Positions 25,751 through 33,889 of a DNA stretch of 64,000 bases are shown here, piece by piece. The position numbers were made by a program, and so were the translations under genes. The stretch is from Neisseriaceae bacterium PsAf. GTDB taxonomy: Bacteria > Pseudomonadota > Gammaproteobacteria > Burkholderiales > Neisseriaceae. Each line of letters begins with the position of its first letter. Position 1 is the first letter of the stretch. The stretch spans positions 32,294 through 96,293 of the forward strand of contig WNLJ01000010.1 in assembly GCA_017114885.1 (NCBI GenBank), written 5' to 3'. The notes beneath the pieces were generated by a model, which was not told the origin of the DNA, ran no database searches, and worked only from the letters and a program-made list of their open reading frames with translations.

Positions 25751-28135
25751 TTATTTAACCTCTCTTTTAGGACGATAACCTGGTATAGAGCGATACAGTT
25801 CATCAAATGGATTCACTCCCAAACCGCCTAAACCTCTCAAATTCAACTGAAAAAATACCGCATTTTTTCGCTTATCATATTCTGTCACATATGTTTGAAA
25901 TACTGTGTTTACTCCCCAACATTGACATTCACTAATGTACTCGATTCCTGCCAATGCCTCCAATAATTTTTTATCAGACAAAGAATAATTATACCTACCT
26001 ACAATCGAATACCTATCAGCAATTGGCCACTGAAATAAAAAATCAACTTGCTCAAACTTCTCGTCACTTCGATTAATCCAAGGACTATTTTTGTCGTATT
26101 TATAACGCAAATTCACCAATTTACCAAATTCTGGGTTGTATCTTAACCCTACCATATAACGATTATCCGTTTTACGATTACCATTAAAATACAAATCCGC
26201 TTGCAAGGAGATTTTATCAGTAATTTGCCCTTGAGCAAACAATAATGTATCAGAATTATTCTTTCTGTCTTTATCTACCACCTCATCATCTAAACTCACA
26301 TTATCTTTTCTAAAATAGATTCGTTGCCCTATTCCTGCTCTAAACAACTCAACCCCATTATGTTGACTGTAAAACCTTGTCATTAAACTATAAGACAAAT
26401 TATTTGCAGAATTCACTCTATCATAGCCTGTAAATCTGTTTTCTCTAAACAAGCTAGAAAAAGTTGTATCTACCTCTTCACTATCAAAGTTAGGCAAATC
26501 ATTTTGTTCTTTTCTTGGGATATAGGTATAAAAAAGCCTAGGTTCAAGGGCTTGCACAAAATTACTTCCTTTAAACGTCCACGGTCTTTCAAAAATTAAA
26601 CCTGTATCCATACTAAAGATAGGCAATACCCTCGAAAAGTTCCTTTTAGATAAATTAATTCTGGTTCCATCTTCATCTGCTCGCCAATAATTATCTAATT
26701 GATAATAAGTAGCATGCAATCCAAATCTAGGTCTGAAGAATCCCCATTCATTAGAAAAATCCCATGTTACCCGAGGATAAAATAAACTTCTCACTCCCGT
26801 TTGCTTGGTACGATGATCAAAGTTACTCACTTGAGTCAACACATCTACTTCTGCTGCATTTCCTAGTAATCGAGACCATCTTAAAGTCAATTGAGGTTCT
26901 AGACGATACGGTTCATCAATAGTTCCACCAGAGTTTTGCAATGTTTGATAATTTTGTACCGTTAAAAATGCAGAAAATGGCCCCCCAAAAAATTGATCAT
27001 TGTACGATAACCATAATTGTCGATTTAAATTATTATTTTCTGCAGATGCAGTTCTACTGCCAAAATCTTTAAAATAATAATTATCAGATACTTGGTTATA
27101 ATCAATTCCTAACGATATTTTTGGCGTCAAATTTTGAAAATGCTGAAAACTAACTGCGTAACGATTGCTTTTATCCAAATCTTTTTTGGCAACTCTATCA
27201 CTAGGCAGAAAACTTGCTGAAATTTTACCCAAGAAATTAAGAGATAAATACCTAAATTCGCCATCAACACCCATCCCCCTTTTCGTATATAGATGAGGTG
27301 TTATGGTCATATCATAATTGGGCGCTAGGTTAAAATAATAGGGCAAACCAAGTTCTAAGCCATTTCCAGACTTGATTCCTGCAATAGGACTTAAAAAACC
27401 ACTCTTGCGATTACCATTTAACGGAAAATCAAACCATGGAACAGTAACCAAAGGTACCCCTTTAAAAACAAATTTAGTCTTTTTCGCAACCCCTATATTC
27501 CGATCATAGTCTACATTAATTTCTTTTGCCTCTATATACCAACTATCATCCCCAGGATTACAAGTATTAACGCGTGCATTTTGTAAGCGATAGAAATTTG
27601 TTTGTAGAATTTCTAATTTTTTCCCTTCTCCTTGCAGTGGAATTTTGTTTCCTTGGCTACTGAACTTAAAGTCATGCATATTGCCTAGTTTGGTGTTTAA
27701 ATCATACTCCAAACTTCGTCCACTCAAAATATTACTACTGTCTTTTAATTTAAAAGGATCTGAAGTAGAAAGTCTATTATTTTTATACAGTACTTTATTG
27801 GCGTTTAAAACTTGCTCTTCATGTTCAACAATAACATTACCCTCAACCAGAGCCTCTTCTGAGCCTTTTCCTTCAACTTTTTTGTCAAAAGTTAAACGCA
27901 CCCCTCCATTATCAGGCACTGGTTCTTGACTGGTTTCAATAGGTTCAATAGGCTCAAACTTCCCACTGGTAGAGGAACAAGTATTTTTGATTAGCAACTC
28001 ATCTTTTGTGACAACCTCTTTACTAGAGTTCTTCTTATCAGGAGCGTCACTTAAAGAATCTGCCAAACCAATATTAAAGCATAAACCAATTTGAGCTAAT
28101 GATAACTGCAACACAATCTTTTTTATTCGAAACAA
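25751..28135 (-). CDS. lptD: LPS-assembly outer-membrane protein LptD
   Basis: LptD, plugged by LptE, inserts LPS into the outer leaflet. It is 794 aa with an N-terminal signal sequence, an OstA/LptA-like periplasmic domain (about 70-190, GKVEGKGSEEALVEGNV region) and a C-terminal beta-barrel to the end. Four cysteines suit the two long-range disulfides: Cys53, about Cys189 (NTCNPGD), and the pair in SECQCWG near 738. VPWFDFPLNGNRKSGFLSP is the family signature at the domain junction. It is divergent from amgK with 68 nt between starts. Confidence 0.95.
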   Translation of the reverse strand: MFRIKKIVLQLSLAQIGLCFNIGLADSLSDAPDKKNSSKEVVTKDELLIKNTCSSTSGKFEPIEPIETSQEPVPDNGGVRLTFDKKVEGKGSEEALVEGNVIVEHEEQVLNANKVLYKNNRLSTSDPFKLKDSSNILSGRSLEYDLNTKLGNMHDFKFSSQGNKIPLQGEGKKLEILQTNFYRLQNARVNTCNPGDDSWYIEAKEINVDYDRNIGVAKKTKFVFKGVPLVTVPWFDFPLNGNRKSGFLSPIAGIKSGNGLELGLPYYFNLAPNYDMTITPHLYTKRGMGVDGEFRYLSLNFLGKISASFLPSDRVAKKDLDKSNRYAVSFQHFQNLTPKISLGIDYNQVSDNYYFKDFGSRTASAENNNLNRQLWLSYNDQFFGGPFSAFLTVQNYQTLQNSGGTIDEPYRLEPQLTLRWSRLLGNAAEVDVLTQVSNFDHRTKQTGVRSLFYPRVTWDFSNEWGFFRPRFGLHATYYQLDNYWRADEDGTRINLSKRNFSRVLPIFSMDTGLIFERPWTFKGSNFVQALEPRLFYTYIPRKEQNDLPNFDSEEVDTTFSSLFRENRFTGYDRVNSANNLSYSLMTRFYSQHNGVELFRAGIGQRIYFRKDNVSLDDEVVDKDRKNNSDTLLFAQGQITDKISLQADLYFNGNRKTDNRYMVGLRYNPEFGKLVNLRYKYDKNSPWINRSDEKFEQVDFLFQWPIADRYSIVGRYNYSLSDKKLLEALAGIEYISECQCWGVNTVFQTYVTEYDKRKNAVFFQLNLRGLGGLGVNPFDELYRSIPGYRPKREVK

Positions 28136-28203
28136 AATTATACCCTTTTGGACAAATGAGTTAGAATAGTGCCTATTTTAACCTGAATTACTATAAAAAT
28201 AAT

Positions 28204-29214
28204 ATGCAACGTGAAAATAATTTAATGAATTGGGTTCAAACGCTTTATCCCAAGCAATCTTTTCAAATAAAATTTGCTGCTGCTGACGCAGATCATCGAA
28301 AATATTATAGAGCTATTTTTGAAGATAATTCGTCTATCATTTTGATGGATGCTCCCCCTGAAAAAGTTAATATAGATCCTTATATTTATGTACAAAACCT
28401 ATTTCAAGCCATACAAGTGCCTGAAATATACCATATCAACCAAGAAGATGGTTTTATGGCATTACAGGACTTTGGCGATGATTCATTCATTAACTTAATG
28501 TTAAATAACGACTCTCGTGAATTGCATAGAGAATTGTTACTTAAAGCAGTTTCAGAGTTGATTAAATTACAACAAATCTCTCAAGAAAATAAACTGCCTA
28601 TTTATTCTAAAGAAAAACTGAATGAAGAAATGGATTTATTTGTCACCTGGTGTATTCCTAAATATTACCACTGTGAACTGGATAAAAAACAAACTGATAT
28701 CTGGCAACAAGCTAAAGATAAACTGCTATCTGAAATTTTAAATCATGCTAATGTATACGTACATAGAGATTACATTATCAGAAATCTTATGTTATTACCC
28801 GATCAATCAGTGGGCGTCATTGATTTTCAAGACGCTGTTTGGGGAAGTATTTGCTATGATATTGTATCTCTCACACGAGATGCTTTTATTTCTTGGGATG
28901 AAGAATTCACTTTGGACATAGTAATACGTTACTGGCAACAAGCTAAAGAAAAAAACCTACCTGTTCATCCTTCTTTTGACGATTTCTATAAAAGTTATGA
29001 GTGGATGGGTATTCAAAGACATCTTAAGGTTGCTGGCATTTTTACTCGTTTAAAATATAGAGACAATAAAGATAAATATATTTCAGAAGTTCCTAGATTT
29101 ATCCAATATCTGAAACAAACTACCCGTCGTTACTCTGAATTACATCCACTCTATCGACTAATAGTGGAGTTAACAGGTGAAGATAAAGAATTGCAGCAAG
29201 GATTTAGCTTTTAA
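28204..29214 (+). CDS. amgK: Cell-wall amino-sugar kinase AmgK-like phosphotransferase
   Basis: AmgK phosphorylates the anomeric position of N-acetylmuramate/N-acetylglucosamine in a peptidoglycan-recycling bypass. The 336-residue protein has an aminoglycoside-phosphotransferase fold: catalytic loop VHRDYIIRNLM near 186 and metal motif VIDFQDAVWGSICYDIVSLTRD near 205-226. Position divergent from lptD is typical of amgK. The partner nucleotidyltransferase MurU, often the next gene, is not here. Instead a patatin-like gene begins at the amgK stop (TAATG). Another kinase substrate is possible. Confidence 0.8.
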   Translation: MQRENNLMNWVQTLYPKQSFQIKFAAADADHRKYYRAIFEDNSSIILMDAPPEKVNIDPYIYVQNLFQAIQVPEIYHINQEDGFMALQDFGDDSFINLMLNNDSRELHRELLLKAVSELIKLQQISQENKLPIYSKEKLNEEMDLFVTWCIPKYYHCELDKKQTDIWQQAKDKLLSEILNHANVYVHRDYIIRNLMLLPDQSVGVIDFQDAVWGSICYDIVSLTRDAFISWDEEFTLDIVIRYWQQAKEKNLPVHPSFDDFYKSYEWMGIQRHLKVAGIFTRLKYRDNKDKYISEVPRFIQYLKQTTRRYSELHPLYRLIVELTGEDKELQQGFSF

Positions 29215-29244
29215 TGAAATTAAATCAATTATCTTTTTATTTTA

Positions 29245-30099
29245 TTGTTTACAAGTTGTCAAAAAACGATTCCCTTCGACGAGAAAGCACCACCACCTAA
29301 GATTGCTTTAGCCCTTGGTGGCGGTGGGTTTAAGGGTTTCGCACACATTGGTGTTCTAAAAGTCCTAGAAGAAAATCAAATTCCAATTGATATAATAACA
29401 GGTACTAGTGCAGGTTCTGTAGTCGGTAGTCTTTATGCCTCAGGCATGTCGATTGATGAACTTGAAAATCAAGCTAAAAAATTTTCGCCCTTGAAAATTA
29501 TCGATTTATCTCTCTCTGGCAATGGTGGCTATATTAAAGGAGAAAAAATACAACGCTTAATTAATCAAGCTGTTCACTTTAAATCGATAGAAGAATTCCC
29601 CTACTCATTTGCAGCCGTTGCAACTGAAAAAAGTACCGATCACGCTGTTATTTTTAAGCAAGGTAATCCAGGACTCGTTGTTCGGGCTTCTTCTAGTATT
29701 CCCTTTATTTTTCAACCCACCTTAATTGATGGGAAGTACTATATTGATGGAGGGTTATCCTCTCCTGTTCCTGTCCGAGCTGCTAAAGAATTAGGCGCAG
29801 ATATTGTAATTGCCATCGATATTTCTGCTGGCGCTCAAGGTCAAGATAACCAAGTCAACACAATAAATGATATCGAACAAACCTTAGAGATGGTCGATCA
29901 AAAAGCACTTAATAAAGAACTACAACAGGCGGATATTATTATTCGACCAAAACTTGAAAATATTAGTGTTATTAGTGGTATATTAAACATTGAAGAAGCA
30001 ATTAAAGCTGGAGAAAATGCGACAAAAAAAATGCTGCCCACTATTAAACTCCTTTTAAAACAAAAAAATCTCAATTCCCTCGGAGATAAGAATGATTGA
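29245..30099 (+). CDS. Patatin-like phospholipase, apparent lipoprotein with frameshifted signal
   Basis: The body is a patatin/RssA-family serine lipase. Motifs are the oxyanion loop [15 protein letters not shown] near 25-39, nucleophile GTSAGS (Ser55) and DGGLSSPVP near 167, so the Ser-Asp dyad is intact. The only start in this frame is TTG at 29245 with no Shine-Dalgarno, giving MFTSCQK. Just upstream, an ATG at 29214 overlapping the amgK stop reads [12 protein letters not shown] in another frame. Joined by a one-base shift near 29247 it gives a lipoprotein signal ending in FTSC. I infer an indel, or a sequencing error. The gene overlaps hemA by 8 nt. Confidence 0.75.
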   Translation: MFTSCQKTIPFDEKAPPPKIALALGGGGFKGFAHIGVLKVLEENQIPIDIITGTSAGSVVGSLYASGMSIDELENQAKKFSPLKIIDLSLSGNGGYIKGEKIQRLINQAVHFKSIEEFPYSFAAVATEKSTDHAVIFKQGNPGLVVRASSSIPFIFQPTLIDGKYYIDGGLSSPVPVRAAKELGADIVIAIDISAGAQGQDNQVNTINDIEQTLEMVDQKALNKELQQADIIIRPKLENISVISGILNIEEAIKAGENATKKMLPTIKLLLKQKNLNSLGDKND

Positions 30100-31279
30100 T
30101 ATAACCCCTTTTGAAACCACTATTAACAACCTTAAAAAAGCTGGAAAATATCGTGTTTTTAATGATATTTTACGAGAAAACGGGCAATTCCCTTATGCTT
30201 TATGGTATGGAGAATATGGGGTTAAAACCATTGTTAACTGGTGTTCTAATGATTACCTTGGCATGGGTCAAAATAAAATTGTCTTAGATGCTATGCGTAC
30301 TGCTTTAGATAAAACAGGCGCTGGTGCGGGGGGAACAAGAAATATTAGCGGTACAACCCATTACCATATTATTCTCGAGCATGAATTAGCTAGTTTGCAT
30401 AAGAAACCAGCTGCTCTGCTCTACTCCAGTGCCTATGTAGCCAATGAATGGACAATTATTGCTTTGAGTAAAATTATTCCTAATATTCACTTTATTAGTG
30501 ATCAAAAGAATCATAACAGTATTATCGTCGGTATTAGTTATAGCCGAAAACCGAAAACAATATTCCAAAATAATAACTTAAAAGAATTAGAACAAATTTT
30601 TCAGACAGTAAAAGCTAATAATGAAATTCCATGCATTATTTTTGAATCTGTGTACTCTATGGACGGTGATGTTAGTCGTATTCAGGAAATTTGTGATCTA
30701 GCTGATAAATATCAAGCCATCACTTATATAGATGAAGTACACGCCGTTGGCTTATACGGTAAAGAAGGTGCGGGAAAACTTGAAGAATTAGGCTTACAAG
30801 ATAGGGTTGATATTGTTAACGGAACGTTAGGTAAAGCATTTGGTGTGCAAGGGGGCTATATTGCCACTGATGCCACTGTCATTGATGCTATTCGTTCTAT
30901 TGCTGCTGGCTTTATTTTTACAACCAGTTTAAGTCCTATTACCTGTGCAGGAGCCTTCTCTGCAATTAAATACCTAAGAAAAAACCCAGAGTTAAGAGAA
31001 AAACATCAAGAACGAGCCACCCTACTAAAAAATAAATTGAAAGCAGCTGGTGTTAATATCATGCCCAGCACCACTCATATCGTTCCTGTTCTTATTGGGA
31101 ATGCCGAAAAAGCCAAATCAATTAGTGACCAATTATTAACGGACTATGGGATTTATGTACAGGCGATTAACTACCCGACTGTAGCTATAGGCACAGAGCG
31201 TCTGAGATTTGCGCCAACACCTTATCACACCAATCAAATGATAGATGATTTAGTGGACGCTCTTACTGATTTACTTTGA
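30092..31279 (+). CDS. hemA: 5-aminolevulinate synthase
   Basis: ALAS condenses glycine and succinyl-CoA to 5-aminolevulinate, the Shemin (C4) route to heme. The 395-residue protein is full length. Features: YRVFNDI near the N-terminus, [39 protein letters not shown] (Asp214, His217), PLP Lys248 in [24 protein letters not shown] and [11 protein letters not shown]. These are ALAS motifs rather than those of KBL, BioF or SPT. ALAS is usual in Alphaproteobacteria and mitochondria; beta- and gammaproteobacteria normally use glutamyl-tRNA reductase. GGAG precedes the ATG, and the gene overlaps the patatin gene. An ALAS making C5N units for a natural product is less likely without such genes nearby. 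Confidence 0.9.
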   Translation: MIDITPFETTINNLKKAGKYRVFNDILRENGQFPYALWYGEYGVKTIVNWCSNDYLGMGQNKIVLDAMRTALDKTGAGAGGTRNISGTTHYHIILEHELASLHKKPAALLYSSAYVANEWTIIALSKIIPNIHFISDQKNHNSIIVGISYSRKPKTIFQNNNLKELEQIFQTVKANNEIPCIIFESVYSMDGDVSRIQEICDLADKYQAITYIDEVHAVGLYGKEGAGKLEELGLQDRVDIVNGTLGKAFGVQGGYIATDATVIDAIRSIAAGFIFTTSLSPITCAGAFSAIKYLRKNPELREKHQERATLLKNKLKAAGVNIMPSTTHIVPVLIGNAEKAKSISDQLLTDYGIYVQAINYPTVAIGTERLRFAPTPYHTNQMIDDLVDALTDLL

Positions 31280-32716
31280 GGTGGTTTCTTGATTTACGTT
31301 TTGAGTCTCTTTTTTCCAACCGCCACCTAATGCTTGATAGAGTAATATAGTAGCTCTCGCTGAATTTAATTTTTGTCGAATGGTTTCTTCTCTCGCCTTT
31401 AAATAATCTAAATAGTTAAGAGGAATCTTTTCATAGGTTATTTCACCATAACGAAAAAGCTTACTACTATCATTAGATCGCTTTAATAAAATATTCTCTG
31501 TCTTAGTTAGGTGTTGCGTATTTTTTTCATACGCCACTCTCCAACGATAAGCTGTATCAACTTCTTTTAAAGCACCCAATAAGGCATCATCATAATCATA
31601 TAGTGCTTTCTGTAAGATAGCTTCATTTGCTTTGATATTAGCTCTAATTTTACCTGCTGTAAAAATAGGTAAATTGACGCCTACATCAAATAAAGGCCCT
31701 GAAAAAGAACTCTTCGCTAAAGAATTAATTCCGATTTTCCCATCCAAAAATCCAAAATTAATATAAAATTTAGGGAATAAATCAGCTCTGGCGGCTTGCG
31801 TTTTAGCCACTAATGAAGCAATGTTTTTTTGTCTTGCCAACAAATCTGGTCTTCTATAAACAATATCACTTGGTTGCACCCCTGTCGGAATGGGTGGACT
31901 ATAATTCAGAGATTGCATATTATATTTTAATCGATACCCTTGTGGAGACCGACCAATTAGGACCGCTATGCTTTGTTGAATATTATCAAATTGCGCATCT
32001 AATAAAGTTTTTTGTGCTTTTAATTGATTAATATTAGCTTTGATTTTATCAATTTCATTGGGCGTTGTTTGACCTGCTTGGAATCTGCCTTGTGTGTATT
32101 TTAAAAGACCTTGTAATCTCTCAAGCGCTTCATCAGTTATTTGTATTTGGTACTGAGTGGCAATAGCATCAAAATAATTCTCTGCAATTCTTGCAGATAA
32201 TGCCATTTGACTTGCATGAAACATTTCTTGAGTACTTAGTAAATTATAGTAAGAAGATCTTGCTTCATTTTGCTTTTGTCCAAATAAATCAATATTCCAT
32301 TTAGCTAAAGCGCCTACCTGCTGTAACTGTAAATCAGAATCAACATTATCAATGCCCAACTCTTTGAGCTCTGGATTCTCAATATCGCTATTCAAACGAC
32401 TTTTTCGGCCTAACAATCCAACCATAGGCCATAAGTCAGCCTGAACCATCGTTTGATAGGCTTTTGCTATCTCAATATTTTGCTGTGCTTTTTTGATAGA
32501 ATTGCTATTTGATAAACCCTCTTCAATTAACAATACTAACTCTGGATCATGCCATTCACGCCACCATTCAGATAAATCTGCATTATAAACAGGCAATTGC
32601 TGTGCATTATCAAATTGAGCGGGTATATTAACTGAACCGTCACTATTGACTGGGACTGTTTGACACCCTGCTATCAATAAGGAAAGAGAAATAAATAAAA
32701 TTTGATGGACTTTCAT
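31271..32716 (-). CDS. Outer-membrane efflux lipoprotein (TolC/NodT family)
   Basis: This is a 481-residue outer-membrane factor that forms the trans-envelope exit duct. A lipoprotein signal ends at Cys18 (LLIAGC). Two OEP repeats follow, with long coiled-coil helices and the NodT-family phrases [19 protein letters not shown] and [19 protein letters not shown]. It is the last gene of an operon with two ABC permeases and an HlyD-type adaptor. It overlaps the convergent hemA by 9 nt. Confidence 0.92.
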   Translation of the reverse strand: MKVHQILFISLSLLIAGCQTVPVNSDGSVNIPAQFDNAQQLPVYNADLSEWWREWHDPELVLLIEEGLSNSNSIKKAQQNIEIAKAYQTMVQADLWPMVGLLGRKSRLNSDIENPELKELGIDNVDSDLQLQQVGALAKWNIDLFGQKQNEARSSYYNLLSTQEMFHASQMALSARIAENYFDAIATQYQIQITDEALERLQGLLKYTQGRFQAGQTTPNEIDKIKANINQLKAQKTLLDAQFDNIQQSIAVLIGRSPQGYRLKYNMQSLNYSPPIPTGVQPSDIVYRRPDLLARQKNIASLVAKTQAARADLFPKFYINFGFLDGKIGINSLAKSSFSGPLFDVGVNLPIFTAGKIRANIKANEAILQKALYDYDDALLGALKEVDTAYRWRVAYEKNTQHLTKTENILLKRSNDSSKLFRYGEITYEKIPLNYLDYLKAREETIRQKLNSARATILLYQALGGGWKKETQNVNQETTSK

Positions 32717-32731
32717 AGCAATAACGTATCC

Positions 32732-33859
32732 TTAATTAAATTTTTGAAGCATGATTTTGAATCGAAATAAAGCAATTACAAAGAAGATAATCCCGTAAAC
32801 AAGAATAACTAATAGAGAAAAAGCAATAGAATCTAGGCCTGCACCTCTGAATATTATATCTTGGATATTATAAACAAAATGTGTTGTAGGGGAAAAATTA
32901 ACAACTGTTTGCACACGAGGACTCATCGCTTCCACTGGGGAGGCACCACCAGATGTTAAATGGGAAATCATTATAATAGGCGTCACAATTAATCCAAACT
33001 GTGGCAACGAAGGCGCTAATGTTGCAATAAACATACCCAGTGAAGTCATGGCGAAAATATAAGCCCAACAACAAATCAATAATAAAAAAATCGAACCATT
33101 AATCGGAATTCCCAGCCATAAATGAGCAATAAAATACAAAGACATCATGGTGGTTAATAAGATCACAACACCATTGGCAATAATTTTAGCCAACCCAATT
33201 TCAAAAACGGTCACGGGCATCACCAAAAGATGCTCTATTGTGCCATGTTCTTTTTCTCTAATAACCGCAGCCCCCACTAAAACCAAGGAAAGTATGGTAA
33301 TATTCATAGCAATCTGCATAATGCCACTATACCAACCTGATTCATTATTCTCATTAAAATAAATCTTGGTATTTTCTTCTGTTGGTAACAGACTGTCTAA
33401 TTGATCTAGATTGAAAAATTTTAATAATTGCTGGGTAAAAATCATCTGGATATACGCTGTTCCCAAGCCCGCTTGCGTCATGGCAGTTGCATCAACCAAT
33501 AACTGAATCTTAGGATTATCAAATTTACTAATATCTGTTTGAAAGTCTTTGGGAAAATTAACGACAAAAATATATTCCGCCTTATCTAACGCAGGCATCA
33601 CTTCATCGGGGTGAATAACTTGAGGTTTTTTAAATTGAGGCGGATTCAAAGCATCAAGCATATCATAAGATAATTTAGAGTGATCCTCATCAATAACCGC
33701 CACAGTGGCGTTTTTTACTTCTGATGTTACTTGTTCAAACACAGAAACAACAACTATTGTAAACAAAACTACAATCATAAACAGCAAAGGAATATCGCTT
33801 AACAAACTTTTAAGCTCCTTGTAGCAAAGAGAAAGAATATTCATTACTGTTTGTTTCAT
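32732..33859 (-). CDS. ABC-2 type permease (YhhJ-like)
   Basis: This is a 375-residue membrane protein with one N-terminal membrane helix, a large extracytoplasmic region (about 45-180) and five or six C-terminal helices, the architecture of ABC-2 exporters such as YhhJ and YbhR/S. VIREKEHGTIEHLLVMPVT is the conserved coupling segment, and MFIATLAPSLPQFGLIVTP follows. It should pair with the RbbA-like fusion upstream (30 nt gap), whose own C-terminus supplies the other half of the pore. Confidence 0.88.
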   Translation of the reverse strand: MKQTVMNILSLCYKELKSLLSDIPLLFMIVVLFTIVVVSVFEQVTSEVKNATVAVIDEDHSKLSYDMLDALNPPQFKKPQVIHPDEVMPALDKAEYIFVVNFPKDFQTDISKFDNPKIQLLVDATAMTQAGLGTAYIQMIFTQQLLKFFNLDQLDSLLPTEENTKIYFNENNESGWYSGIMQIAMNITILSLVLVGAAVIREKEHGTIEHLLVMPVTVFEIGLAKIIANGVVILLTTMMSLYFIAHLWLGIPINGSIFLLLICCWAYIFAMTSLGMFIATLAPSLPQFGLIVTPIIMISHLTSGGASPVEAMSPRVQTVVNFSPTTHFVYNIQDIIFRGAGLDSIAFSLLVILVYGIIFFVIALFRFKIMLQKFN

Positions 33860-33889
33860 CTATATCATTCCTAAATAGCAAAGTTACTT

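Noticed and set aside
30092..31279. Possibility that the ALAS is 2-amino-3-ketobutyrate CoA ligase or BioF
   Set aside because: The [27 protein letters not shown] and [10 protein letters not shown] segments are ALAS-type, and no tdh or bio genes are nearby.
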